From: Salipiger bermudensis HTCC2601
GTDB lineage: Bacteria; Pseudomonadota; Alphaproteobacteria; Rhodobacterales; Rhodobacteraceae
Assembly (NCBI RefSeq): GCF_000153725.1
Contig: NZ_DS022280.1
Coordinates: 1 to 48,857 of the forward strand
Direction of reading: 5' to 3'
Length of the DNA stretch: 48,857 nt
The position numbers and the translations under genes are program-made. Below, piece by piece: positions 14,425 to 22,742 of the stretch (the first letter of the stretch is position 1; every line of letters starts with the position of its first letter). A model generated the notes under the pieces. It was not told the origin of the DNA, did no database searches, and saw only the letters and a list, made by a program, of their open reading frames with translations.

Positions 14425-15717
14425 TCAGTTTCCCAGAAGCAGGTCGGGCAGGAAAAGCACCACGCCCGGCGCGTATGTGATGATGAAGAGAACGGCGATC
14501 AGCGGCACCAGGAACGGCAGCGACGCCCGGCACACGGATTCGAACGAGATGGCCCCGACGCGGGTGACGATGAAGAGCGCCACGCCGACCGGTGGGGTCA
14601 CGATGCCGATGAGCAGGCCGTAGACCATAATCAGCCCGAAATGCACCCGGTCGATGCCGAAGTGATCGACGATGGGCATCATGATCGGGATCAGGATGAT
14701 CATCGCGGGGATGTTCTCGAGGATGGTGCCGAGCGCCAGGAAGAAGATGATGACGAGGAGCAGGAACAGGTAGCGGTTCTCGGTGAAGCCGACGACGGCT
14801 TCGGCGATGGTCTGCGGCACCCTGTCATAGGTCAGCACGAAGCCCATGGCATGGCTGACCCCGATGATCATAAGGATCGAGCCGAAAAGGATGATGGTCT
14901 CGCCGAGCGCGGTCCGCAGCCGCGAGAACGCGAGGGAGCGGTAGGCGATGCCGAGGATCAGCGTGTAGGCGCAGGCGATCACGCCCGCCTCGACCGGGGT
15001 GGCGATGCCGGTGGTGACCGAGCCGATGATGATGAACGGCGCAAGGATCGCCCAGCCCGAGCGCGAGGTTTCGCGCAGGATATTGCGGGCACTTGGCATC
15101 GGGGTCACCTGCACGTCGAAACGGCCGGCGGCGAAGCGGTTGTAGAGCATCAGCACCGCGACCAGCACGAGGCCCGGCCCGATCCCGGCAAGGAACATGC
15201 GCTCGACCGAGACCTGCGCGCCGAAGGCGTAGATCAGCAGCGGTACCGATGGCCACATGGTCGGCCCGATCACCGAGCTGGCGCAGGTAAGCGCCGCCGA
15301 GAAGGCCTTGGGATAGCCGTGCTTTTCCATCTGCTTGATGACGAGGTTGCCGATGCCGGCAACGTCGGCGATGGCCGACCCGGTGACGCCGCCGAAGAGC
15401 AGCGAGCACATCACGTTGACCTGCGCGAGGCCGGCACGGAAGTGGCCTACAAGAGCGTTGGCGAGCACAAAGATGCGGTCGGTGAGGCCGATGGCCGTCA
15501 TCAGGTGACCGGCGAGGATGAAGAACGGCACCGCCATCAGCGCCGGGGCGTTGATGCCCTCGAGGATGTTGAGCGGGAAGGTGTAGAGCAGGCGCAGGTT
15601 GTCGGCGAGGCCGATCTGCCAGAACCCGGCGAGGGTGCCGGCGGCCAGCGCGACCACCACGGGCACACCGAGAAAGAGCAGCACCATGAAGATGCCGAAG
15701 ATCGTAAGGGCTACCAT
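14425..15717 (-). CDS. dctM: TRAP transporter large permease, DctM family (second system)
   Basis: A 430-residue polytopic protein with the DctM hallmarks LFGGVTGSAIADVAGIG (about 95-111) and LLIGIVTPPVGVALFI (about 364-379). Its start overlaps the DctQ stop by 7 bases. It differs in sequence from the first DctM, so the two TRAP systems are independent. Placed between dctQ and hyuA, it ties this importer to the hyu enzymes. Confidence 0.93.
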   Translation of the reverse strand: MVALTIFGIFMVLLFLGVPVVVALAAGTLAGFWQIGLADNLRLLYTFPLNILEGINAPALMAVPFFILAGHLMTAIGLTDRIFVLANALVGHFRAGLAQVNVMCSLLFGGVTGSAIADVAGIGNLVIKQMEKHGYPKAFSAALTCASSVIGPTMWPSVPLLIYAFGAQVSVERMFLAGIGPGLVLVAVLMLYNRFAAGRFDVQVTPMPSARNILRETSRSGWAILAPFIIIGSVTTGIATPVEAGVIACAYTLILGIAYRSLAFSRLRTALGETIILFGSILMIIGVSHAMGFVLTYDRVPQTIAEAVVGFTENRYLFLLLVIIFFLALGTILENIPAMIILIPIMMPIVDHFGIDRVHFGLIMVYGLLIGIVTPPVGVALFIVTRVGAISFESVCRASLPFLVPLIAVLFIITYAPGVVLFLPDLLLGN

Positions 15718-16334
15718 GCGGCCGCTCCTTCATCGCCGGCAGGTTCGTCACGGCTCCAGCCTGCGGGGATGCAGACCAAATCGAAGATGAAGTGGATCAG
15801 CAACATCAGCGAGGATGCGAGCATGGGAACCGAGAGCCAGTAGCGGCTGAGACCGACGATCTCCATGTTGCCGCGCTGGCGGGCGAAGATCTGAGGCGCC
15901 TCTGCCAGCAGGATGCCGGCGACGACAAGGCCGGCGATGCCGGTGAGCACGCGCGACAACAGCCGCCCGCGTCGTCCGAACCGGTCGATCAGGATCATCA
16001 GTTCGATGTCGAGCCGCCGGCGGTACATGACGTAAAAAGCCAGGAACACTGACCAGACCATCATCACGCCGGTCCAGGGCGACACCCAGAGCAGACTGTC
16101 AGCGCCGGCGTTGCGCAGAAGGATGTTGGCGAAGTTGAACGCCAGCATCAGCACCAGTAGGAGCATGGCACCGCCCTGAAACACGGTGGCGGCGCCGTCG
16201 AGTATGGCGTCGACGGTGCGGACCCACTTGGGCGCACCCGGCAGGCCGCCCGGCGCGGTCGCTGGGGCGGCATCGCCCCCGGCGGCGCTGGGGTGCGCAC
16301 CGGGGGCTTTGTCGTTGGTCAGTTTGGCTGCCAT
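15711..16334 (-). CDS. dctQ: TRAP transporter small permease, DctQ family (second system)
   Basis: A 207-residue protein with four hydrophobic segments after a long polar, Ala/Pro/Gly-rich N-terminal tail of about 38 residues. The tail is unusual: most DctQ proteins start almost at the first helix. NILLRNAGADSLLWVSPW and RRRLDIELMILIDRF match the DctQ loop regions. It begins 9 bases after dctP. An internal start nearer the first helix is possible, but there is no ATG between the tail and helix one that also leaves a good ribosome site. Confidence 0.87.
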   Translation of the reverse strand: MAAKLTNDKAPGAHPSAAGGDAAPATAPGGLPGAPKWVRTVDAILDGAATVFQGGAMLLLVLMLAFNFANILLRNAGADSLLWVSPWTGVMMVWSVFLAFYVMYRRRLDIELMILIDRFGRRGRLLSRVLTGIAGLVVAGILLAEAPQIFARQRGNMEIVGLSRYWLSVPMLASSLMLLIHFIFDLVCIPAGWSRDEPAGDEGAAAW

Positions 16335-16343
16335 GATGCGCCG

Positions 16344-17351
16344 TCAGCCTTCGCTCGGGATAGCGGCTTCGAGCAGGCCCTCGGGCAGCTCGCCGGCGGC
16401 GTCGCGCTCGCGGTACCAGTCGGCCATCGTCTCGAACAGCGGCTCTAGCGGCATGTCGGTGAAGGTCACACCCCGCTCTTCAAGTAGGGCCTGCATGCCG
16501 GCGGCGTTTTCGGCCATCAGCTCTGCCGAGTAGGCACCGGCTTCCTCGTGAGCGGTCAGCAGCGCCTGCTGGTCCTTCTCGGGGAGCGCGTCGAATGCGG
16601 CGGCATTCATCATGAACGGCAGGCCCTGCCAGAACTCGTTGGTCCGGGTGATGTAGGGCGCCTGCTCGTAGAACTTCATCGCCTCGACCAGCGCGGCGGG
16701 CGAGGTTGCCGCATTCACGACACCAGATTGCAGCGCTTGATAGGTTTCGGTCCATGCCAGCATCTGCAGATCGGCGCCAAGGTGCTGCCACACGTCGATG
16801 GCCAGCTCGTCGGGGTACATGCGCAGCTCGACGTTCGAGATGTCCTCGTAGCTCTCGACCGGCTCCTTGGAGATCAGCACGCGGTACGGCCCGCGGACCA
16901 TCGCCATGGGCTCGCCAAGAGCGCGCACGCCGGCGACCTCTTCGGCGGTCTCGAACCAGCCCTGCACGAGATCGGAACGGGTGAACTCGACCCAGTCCTC
17001 GCGGCTCTGGAACAGGAAGTGCGGGGCAACCCACTTGATCTCGGGCACCCATTTCTGGAGAAAGAAAGAGTCCTCGACATAGATGTTCACAGTGCCCAGC
17101 TCGAGCTGTTCGAGGATGGAATCTTCACGGCCCAGCTGTTCGTTGGGATAGACGTCGACGGTCAGGTCACCGCCCGAAAGTTCGGCGACGCGCTCGGCGA
17201 AAAAATCGTAGATGATACCCTCGGGGCTGTCAGAGGGCTGCTTGGTCGCCATGCGCCATGTTTCGGCCGACGCCATGGTTGCGCCCAGGCCGAAGCAAAG
17301 CGTGGCCGCCACGAGACTGCGACCGAGGGTGGGAAAATGAAGATTGGTCAT
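16344..17351 (-). CDS. dctP: TRAP transporter substrate-binding protein, DctP family (second system)
   Basis: A 335-residue secreted receptor with a signal peptide (hydrophobic core LVAATLCFGLGATM, then ASAET, cleavage near residue 29). Mature sequence begins TWRMATKQPSDSPEG, followed by DctP features including VELRMYPDELA near 175-185, where the Arg is the usual carboxylate ligand, and YQALQSGVVNAATSP near 208-222. AAAAAAGGAAAG serves as the ribosome site. It probably binds a cyclic or linear amide carboxylate, judged only from the hyuAB genes on both sides. Confidence 0.92.
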   Translation of the reverse strand: MTNLHFPTLGRSLVAATLCFGLGATMASAETWRMATKQPSDSPEGIIYDFFAERVAELSGGDLTVDVYPNEQLGREDSILEQLELGTVNIYVEDSFFLQKWVPEIKWVAPHFLFQSREDWVEFTRSDLVQGWFETAEEVAGVRALGEPMAMVRGPYRVLISKEPVESYEDISNVELRMYPDELAIDVWQHLGADLQMLAWTETYQALQSGVVNAATSPAALVEAMKFYEQAPYITRTNEFWQGLPFMMNAAAFDALPEKDQQALLTAHEEAGAYSAELMAENAAGMQALLEERGVTFTDMPLEPLFETMADWYRERDAAGELPEGLLEAAIPSEG

Positions 17352-17406
17352 CCTGTTGTCTTTCCTTTTTTGAGAAGCATCCCGGCTTGCCAGGAAGGGG
17401 GAGTGG

Positions 17407-17423
17407 GACCGGTTGATCCGGTC
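17407..17423 (-). repeat. short hairpin between hyuB and dctP
   Basis: GACCGG-TTGAT-CCGGTC, a 6-bp perfect stem with a 5-base loop in the 108-base gap between the first hyuB and dctP. It is weaker than the other intercistronic hairpins here and lacks a T-run; possibly an RNA-processing or stabilising stem ahead of the binding protein. Confidence 0.35.
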
Positions 17424-17459
17424 TCCGGGGTATGTGAGCGTTCTGCTACGGGCTAAGGG

Positions 17460-19037
17460 TCAGACACCCGCGCCCCAGCCGCCGCCGCCGGGGGTTTCCA
17501 GCGTCACGGCTTCCTTGTCCTTCAGGGTGAGCGAACCCTTGGCGGGCCGGTCCTGCCGATTGCCGTCGGCGTCGGTGGACCAATTGATGCCGCGCATGCC
17601 ATCGGCGCCGCCGTGAAGGCCATAGGGCGCAAAGGCGCGCCGGTCGGTCTGAAGCGAGACGCGGGCATCGTGACCGATCACCTGGATCGACCGGATCAAC
17701 CCGTCGCCCCCGGGGTTCTCGCCGGCGCCGCCCGAGCCGTCGCGCAGCTCGTAGCGGACGCAGCGCAGAGGGTAACTGATCTCGAGGCTCTCGATCGGCG
17801 TGTTGAGAGTGTTGGACATGTTGGCGTGGACGCCAGACATCCCCGGCCCCATGGGACGCCCGCCCTGACCGCCGCCCGAGGTCTCGATATAGGTATAGGG
17901 GCGACCATTGCGCGGGTCGATGCCACCGATTCCGATAAGGTTCATCGTGCCGTTGGACGCGGCGGCGATACGATCCGGCGCGATCTGGGCAAAGCCGCGC
18001 AGCACGGTGTCGGCAAGGCGTTGGGTCGTCTCGGTGTTGCCGGCGCAGACGGCTGCAGGCTTCTGCGCATCCAGAAAGCACCCCTTGGGGATATGCACCT
18101 CGACCGGGCGCAGCACGCCGGCATTGGGCGGCAGGCTGGCATCGGTCAGCAGCTTGAGCGAGTAGAAGATCGACGACCAGCACATCGGCGCCACGGCGTT
18201 GACGTTGCCCGCAACCTGCGGCGACGTGCCGGTGAAGTCGAAGGAGATCTTTTCCTCGTCGATGGTGATCCTGAGACGGATCCACACCGGATCGTCCGAG
18301 GATCCATCGTTGTCGAGGCAATCCTCGCAGGTCCAGCTGCCGCGCGGCAGTTCGGCCATGCGGGCGCGCATGCGACGCTCGGTGTAGTCGAGGATGGCCG
18401 CAAGGCCGGCTTCCAGCACATCGGCACCGAAGCGGTCGGCGACCTCTTCCATACGCCGCGCGCCAACCCGCAGGGCGGACAGCTGGGCGTTGAGATCGCC
18501 GCGCCTCTCCGCGGAGGTACGCACGTTGGCGAGGGTCATCGACATGATGTCCTCCTGCAGCACACCAGCGCGGTATAGTTTTACCGGCGGAATGATGATG
18601 CCTTCCTGGAAGATTTCGATGGAGCGCCCGGGCATGGAGCCGGGTTCCATACCGCCTACGTCGGAGTGGTGCGCGCGGCTGGCGACATAGGCGATGCGGC
18701 GGCTGTCGATGAAGACCGGTGCAATCAATGTTATGTCGGGCAGGTGCGCCCCGGCCACGAAGGGGTCGTTGACGATGACCACGTCGCCCTCGTCCAGCTC
18801 GCCGGTGCGCTCCAGTGTCGGCTTCACAGCGCGCAGCATCGAGCCGAGGTGCACCGGCACATGCTCGGCCTGTGCCACCAGCTCGGCATCGGCGGTAAAG
18901 ATGGCGCAGGAGGCGTCCATGCGCTCTTTGATGTTGGGCGAGAACGCCGTGTGCTTGAGCACCGAGCCCATTTCCTGCGCGGTCGCTTCGAGCGCGTTGC
19001 GCAGAACCTCAAGGCGGATCGGGTCAAAATCAGTCAT
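17460..19037 (-). CDS. hyuB: hydantoinase B / oxoprolinase family subunit (first pair)
   Basis: A 525-residue HyuB-type protein opening DFDPIRLEVLRNALEATAQEM, with VNDPFVAGAHLPDITLIAPV, AHHSDVGGMEPGSMPG and the glycine-rich stretch GGGQGGRPMGPGMSG. It is shorter than the second HyuB by about 30 residues. Its ATG overlaps the hyuA stop by 4 bases. Together with its HyuA it would form an ATP-dependent cyclic amidase or a related enzyme. The C-terminus ends LETPGGGGWGAGV, the usual family ending. Confidence 0.9.
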   Translation of the reverse strand: MTDFDPIRLEVLRNALEATAQEMGSVLKHTAFSPNIKERMDASCAIFTADAELVAQAEHVPVHLGSMLRAVKPTLERTGELDEGDVVIVNDPFVAGAHLPDITLIAPVFIDSRRIAYVASRAHHSDVGGMEPGSMPGRSIEIFQEGIIIPPVKLYRAGVLQEDIMSMTLANVRTSAERRGDLNAQLSALRVGARRMEEVADRFGADVLEAGLAAILDYTERRMRARMAELPRGSWTCEDCLDNDGSSDDPVWIRLRITIDEEKISFDFTGTSPQVAGNVNAVAPMCWSSIFYSLKLLTDASLPPNAGVLRPVEVHIPKGCFLDAQKPAAVCAGNTETTQRLADTVLRGFAQIAPDRIAAASNGTMNLIGIGGIDPRNGRPYTYIETSGGGQGGRPMGPGMSGVHANMSNTLNTPIESLEISYPLRCVRYELRDGSGGAGENPGGDGLIRSIQVIGHDARVSLQTDRRAFAPYGLHGGADGMRGINWSTDADGNRQDRPAKGSLTLKDKEAVTLETPGGGGWGAGV

Positions 19038-21133
19038 TGTGCGACCTCCACGACGAGAGAGCCCGACGCCAGCACGGTGGCACGGTCTCCGGGATAGAGA
19101 ATGAGGGTGGCCGAGACTTCTTCGATGGCGGCAGGGCCTTCGATGACATTGTCCGCGAGCAGCGCATCGCGTGCCCAGACTCCGGCCTCGTACCAGTCTC
19201 CCGGCGTCGCGCCATCGGCGGTCTCGTAATAGATCTTGCGGCGGCTGATCAACGCGCCCTCAGGCGGGGTTTCGGTGCCGCGCGCCAGTTCCGGCAGCAC
19301 CGGCTTTTCGATATGACCGATGCCGGTGACGTTGACCCCCACCACCTCGAGCGGGGCGCTCGGGTCGGCATGGCCGAAGCGCGCCTCATGCGCGGCATTG
19401 AAGGCGGCGGGCAAGACGTCCCACCAACCGGGCTTCGTGGTGTCGACCGGGATCGGCAGGGCGAAGCTCTGGCCATCATAGCGCAGGTCCAGCTTGACCT
19501 CGTATGAACGCTGCGCCTCAGGAACGTCATCGGCTTCGAGCCGTTCACGCGCCGTGGCCTTCAGCTTTTCGATATGAGCCAGTGCGCCGTCCGCGCCGAG
19601 ATCGTCGAAAAGTGCGATGTGCGTCTCGACGAAGTCGTGGCGCAGGTCAGAGATCAATTGCCCCATTGCGCAAAGGATGCCGGGGGTGGGCGGAACCATG
19701 ACGCGCGGGATGCGCAGGTCGGCCGCTACCGGGCTGCCGTGCATCGGGCCTGCGCCGCCGAAAGGCACCAGAGCAAAGTCGCGCGGGTCGTAACCACGCT
19801 CGACGGAGACAACGCGGATGCCGCGCACGATGTTGGCATGGGCGACACGCAGAATTCCCGCGGCGGCCTCTTCCAACGTCAGCCCCAGCGGCTTTGCGAT
19901 ATCTCGCTCGATAACGCGGGCGGCACCGCTCACGTCCATCTCCATGGTACCGCCAAGGCGCGAGCTGCCGTCAAATCGGCCGAGTACGATGTTCGCGTCG
20001 GTCACGGTGGCCCGGTCACCGCCGTGCCCGTAGCAGACGGGACCAGGACGGGCCTCGGCGCTCATCGGGCCGACACGCAGGGCGCCACCTTCGTCGATCC
20101 AGGCGATGGAGCCACCGCCGGCGCCGATTGCGTTGATGTCGATGACAGGCAGCTGAATCGGCACGGTCTCGAGCGAGGCCCCGCGGGTGATCTCGGGCCG
20201 GCCACAGCGAATTAGACTGATGTCGGTGGAGGTGCCGCCAATGTCCATGGTGATGATGTCGTCAATCCCGGCCAGCGACGAAACATGCGCTGCCGCGACC
20301 ACACCGCCCGCCGGCCCCGAAAGCACCGTGTGCACCGGCTTTTCGCGGGCACTGTCCAGGCTCATCAGCCCGCCGGCCGCATCCATGACCATCACCGGGC
20401 GATCGGCAGCCAGCGCAAGGCCGCGCTCTCCATCCATCAGGATCTCGGACAGGGTGCTGAGGTAAGTGTCCATCACCGGGCGCAGGTAGGCGTTCAGCAC
20501 GGTGGTGCTGGCGCGCTCGTACTCGCGAAACTCGGAGTTCACGTCGGTGGAGGCGCAGACCGCGACGCCGGGCATCTCTTCTTCGAGGATCGCGCGGGCA
20601 CGACGTTCATGCGCCGGGTTGGCGTAGGAATGCAGGAAAAGCACGGCAACGGATTCAACGCCGGCGGACTTCATTTCGGCGGCGACGGCGCGGACATCGG
20701 CCTCGCTCAGGGGGACGATCTCGGCGCCGGTCTGGTCCATGCGGCCGTCGGCGGTGAAGCAAAGCTCCCGTGGAACAAGGGGTTCGGGCCGCGTGACTTC
20801 GATGTCGAACAAGGTGGGACGATTCTGCCGCCCGATCTGAAGGATGTCGCGGAAACCCTTGTTTGTCAGAAAGGCGGTGCGGGCGCCGTTGCGCTGGATC
20901 ACCGCGTTGGTGGCGGTTGTCATGCCATGACCAAGATAGGACACGTCGCGCCCGGTTGCCCCCTGCTGCGACAGGGCCGTCTTCAGCCCCTGCGCCGTGC
21001 CGAGGGCACGGTTTGCGGGGGTCGTCGGAACCTTTGAGACGCTGATGCGGCGGGTCTGCGAATCGTAGGCGATGCTATCGGTGAAGGTTCCGCCCACGTC
21101 CGAAGCGACGCGGAATCTGGTATCTGTAGGCAA
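19034..21133 (-). CDS. hyuA: hydantoinase A / oxoprolinase family ATPase subunit (first pair)
   Basis: A HyuA-type ATPase of 699 residues when started at the TTG at 21133 (LPTDTRFRVASDVGGTFTD). This start has AGGA upstream; the frame runs on to 21196, but the added 21 residues are not family-like and would bury the promoter. Signatures are DVGGTFTDSIAYD, MDIGGTSTDISLI and GAGGGSIAWIDEGGALRVGP. It heads the long minus-strand run of hyu, TRAP, hyu, AEC and dehydrogenase genes and is divergent from the TetR gene, which probably controls it. It is distinct from the HyuA at 12289. Confidence 0.9.
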   Translation of the reverse strand: MPTDTRFRVASDVGGTFTDSIAYDSQTRRISVSKVPTTPANRALGTAQGLKTALSQQGATGRDVSYLGHGMTTATNAVIQRNGARTAFLTNKGFRDILQIGRQNRPTLFDIEVTRPEPLVPRELCFTADGRMDQTGAEIVPLSEADVRAVAAEMKSAGVESVAVLFLHSYANPAHERRARAILEEEMPGVAVCASTDVNSEFREYERASTTVLNAYLRPVMDTYLSTLSEILMDGERGLALAADRPVMVMDAAGGLMSLDSAREKPVHTVLSGPAGGVVAAAHVSSLAGIDDIITMDIGGTSTDISLIRCGRPEITRGASLETVPIQLPVIDINAIGAGGGSIAWIDEGGALRVGPMSAEARPGPVCYGHGGDRATVTDANIVLGRFDGSSRLGGTMEMDVSGAARVIERDIAKPLGLTLEEAAAGILRVAHANIVRGIRVVSVERGYDPRDFALVPFGGAGPMHGSPVAADLRIPRVMVPPTPGILCAMGQLISDLRHDFVETHIALFDDLGADGALAHIEKLKATARERLEADDVPEAQRSYEVKLDLRYDGQSFALPIPVDTTKPGWWDVLPAAFNAAHEARFGHADPSAPLEVVGVNVTGIGHIEKPVLPELARGTETPPEGALISRRKIYYETADGATPGDWYEAGVWARDALLADNVIEGPAAIEEVSATLILYPGDRATVLASGSLVVEVAQ

Positions 21134-21147
21134 AGTCCATATTCCTG

Positions 21148-21167
21148 TAACGATAACGTTGCAGTTA
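21148..21167. promoter_or_regulatory. candidate TetR operator in divergent hyuA/tetR region
   Basis: The 133-base gap between the divergent genes contains TAACG twice (21148-21152, 21154-21158) followed by GTTA (21164-21167), giving TAAC-6-GTTA as an imperfect inverted repeat. It is the only repeat that stands out in the gap and lies just upstream of the hyuA ribosome site. Confidence 0.35.
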
Positions 21168-21266
21168 GAAATCGACAGACCGCTGCGGATCGTCAACTTG
21201 CGTCATGTCCAAGAGGGCATTAATTTCGAGGCTCGGCCTTCATTGTGCAAAAAACGGACAGTCCCC

Positions 21267-21962
21267 ATGAAAAAGACAGGTGCCGAGGCACGAGAAACCG
21301 GCCAGGCACAGGGGCCGAAGCCGAACCTGAACGAGCTACGCAGCCAGGAGACGCGTCAGAGAATCCTCGCTGCGGCACATGCTCAATTCGTTGCGAACGG
21401 ATTGGAGGGCACGCGGATGGAGGCGATCGCCCTGAGCGCGGGCGTGAACAAATCCCTAGTTTATCGCCACTTCGGCAATCGCGAGACGCTCTACTGCACG
21501 GTGCTTGACCGTGCCTACGCTCAGATCCGCGCCGGTGAAAGCGCACTGGAGCTTCCCGATGACCCACAGGAGGCGCTTGCGCGCGTGGTCGACTACACCT
21601 TCGACTACTATATCGCCAATCCGGACTTCCTGGTGCTCGTCGGCATCGAGAACCTCAACAAGGGCGAATTCCTGAGACGCGTCGACAAGGCTGGGCTGAA
21701 CGTCGACAACCTCAAGGGCATATATAGCAAGGTGCTGGACATGGGCATGGAGCAGGGCGTGTTTCGCCGAGGTGTCGACCCAGTTGACCTCTATTTCGTG
21801 GCCTCTTCGCTGTGCTGGTATACGGTCGCAACGCAGTACACCTTCGGTATCACATTCGAAACCGACGTGCTTTCGAAGGAAAATCTCGCCAGCCGGCGCC
21901 GGATCATCCACACGGCCGTGCGGGGTTTTCTGACCGAACCACAGCCCGAAGGGCCGGGATGA
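21267..21962 (+). CDS. TetR-family transcriptional regulator
   Basis: A 231-residue regulator from the ATG at 21267. The N-terminal helix-turn-helix is clear: ETRQRILAAAHAQFVANG, then MEAIALSAGVNKSLVYRHFG, then NRETLYCTVLD (about residues 28-75). The rest is the helical ligand-binding domain. It diverges from hyuA with 133 bases between them and is the likely repressor of that operon. A basic, disordered-looking 27-residue tail precedes the DNA-binding domain. There is no good ribosome site before the ATG, so an upstream in-frame start is possible. Confidence 0.9.
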   Translation: MKKTGAEARETGQAQGPKPNLNELRSQETRQRILAAAHAQFVANGLEGTRMEAIALSAGVNKSLVYRHFGNRETLYCTVLDRAYAQIRAGESALELPDDPQEALARVVDYTFDYYIANPDFLVLVGIENLNKGEFLRRVDKAGLNVDNLKGIYSKVLDMGMEQGVFRRGVDPVDLYFVASSLCWYTVATQYTFGITFETDVLSKENLASRRRIIHTAVRGFLTEPQPEGPG

Positions 21963-22188
21963 CCGGCGACGCTCTGACCCCGCGACACCGACGCACCTTT
22001 GGAGGGCTGCGCTTGGCGCGGGGCTTGTTGCAAATGCGCTGCTCCCCATCTTTGGACCGCCGAAAGCTGGATTTTTCCGGCTGTTTGGTCTATCGGAACG
22101 ATGCTCTTCGGCGCTGGCGGCATTACCCTGTCCTGACGTCGCGAAGGTTCTGGCAAGGAAGCCGCAGGAGCGGGCAAAGAGCAAATAG
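21963..22188. other. non-coding stretch after tetR
   Basis: Between the tetR stop and the hairpin at 22189 no gene is recognised. One short plus-strand frame ends in a stop at 22186-22188 and reads like a coding tail (PDVAKVLARKPQERAKSK), but I cannot assign it; it may be the end of a lost mobile-element gene. Confidence 0.4.
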
Positions 22189-22217
22189 CCGGAGGTTATG
22201 CCTCGCATAACCTCCGG
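22189..22217. terminator. perfect 13-bp palindromic hairpin between convergent genes
   Basis: CCGGAGGTTATGC (22189-22201), loop CTC, then the exact complement GCATAACCTCCGG (22205-22217). It lies between the convergent tetR and ridA-like genes. On the minus strand it is followed by CTATTTGCTCTTTG, so it can serve as the terminator of the RidA gene. Such long exact AT/GC-mixed palindromes also occur at ends of recombinase-type mobile elements. Confidence 0.6.
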
Positions 22218-22230
22218 ATTGGAAGGCCGA

Positions 22231-22575
22231 TCAGACCGCCGCGGTGACGATGAACTCCACCTTGTAGTCGGGCGTGGCCAGCTTGGCTTCGCCACAGGCG
22301 CGCGCCGCGGGGTTGGCGGGATCGACCCAGGCATCGTAGACCGCGTTCATGTCCTGAAAATCGGCCATGTCTGCCAGCCAGATGATGACCTGCAGCAGCT
22401 TGGACTTGTTCGTGCCGGCCTCTTCCAGAAGCGCATCGATCGCGTCGAGGCAATCGCGGGTCTGGCTGGCCACGTCCGCGCCGGGCGTGCCGACCTGACC
22501 GGCCAGATAGACAGTGCCATTGTGGATGACGGCCTGGCTCATGCGGGGGCCGGGGTGAAGGCGTGTGATGCTCAT
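22231..22575 (-). CDS. RidA/YjgF/YER057c/UK114-family protein
   Basis: A 114-residue protein of the family's usual length. It starts SITRLHPGPRMSQAVIHNGTVYLAGQVG and ends DYKVEFIVTAAV, with NPAARACGEA near residue 88-97, where the Arg matches the one that anchors the substrate carboxylate in RidA deaminases. Members hydrolyse reactive enamine/imine intermediates or act on related compounds. Many RidA-like genes sit in amide and amino acid catabolic operons; here it lies beside the hyu locus and is divergent from a LysR gene with a LysR-type box between them. Confidence 0.9.
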   Translation of the reverse strand: MSITRLHPGPRMSQAVIHNGTVYLAGQVGTPGADVASQTRDCLDAIDALLEEAGTNKSKLLQVIIWLADMADFQDMNAVYDAWVDPANPAARACGEAKLATPDYKVEFIVTAAV

Positions 22576-22666
22576 GTGACTTTCTTTCTGATGAAAACTT
22601 CGGCAATCTTATCCCCGCACAAGAGGTCCGCACAGATGCTGGGCATAGAACCAGCCAATCTCTATG

Positions 22667-22681
22667 ATAGCTCCTTGCTAT
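22667..22681. promoter_or_regulatory. LysR-type box (T-N11-A)
   Basis: ATAGC-TCCTT-GCTAT, a perfect 5-bp inverted repeat containing the T-N11-A pattern of LysR-type regulator sites, lies in the 167-base gap between the divergent RidA and LysR genes, 62 bases before the LysR start. It fits autoregulation plus activation of ridA. Confidence 0.55.
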
Positions 22682-22742
22682 TTTCGGACTGAAACACGCA
22701 CAGGTACCTCCCATATCACCCGACGACACCGGAACCGCCAGC

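Noticed and set aside
22048-22188. A complete small gene after tetR
   Set aside because: The open frame has no start codon with a ribosome site and no family match, so it is described only as part of the non-coding stretch.
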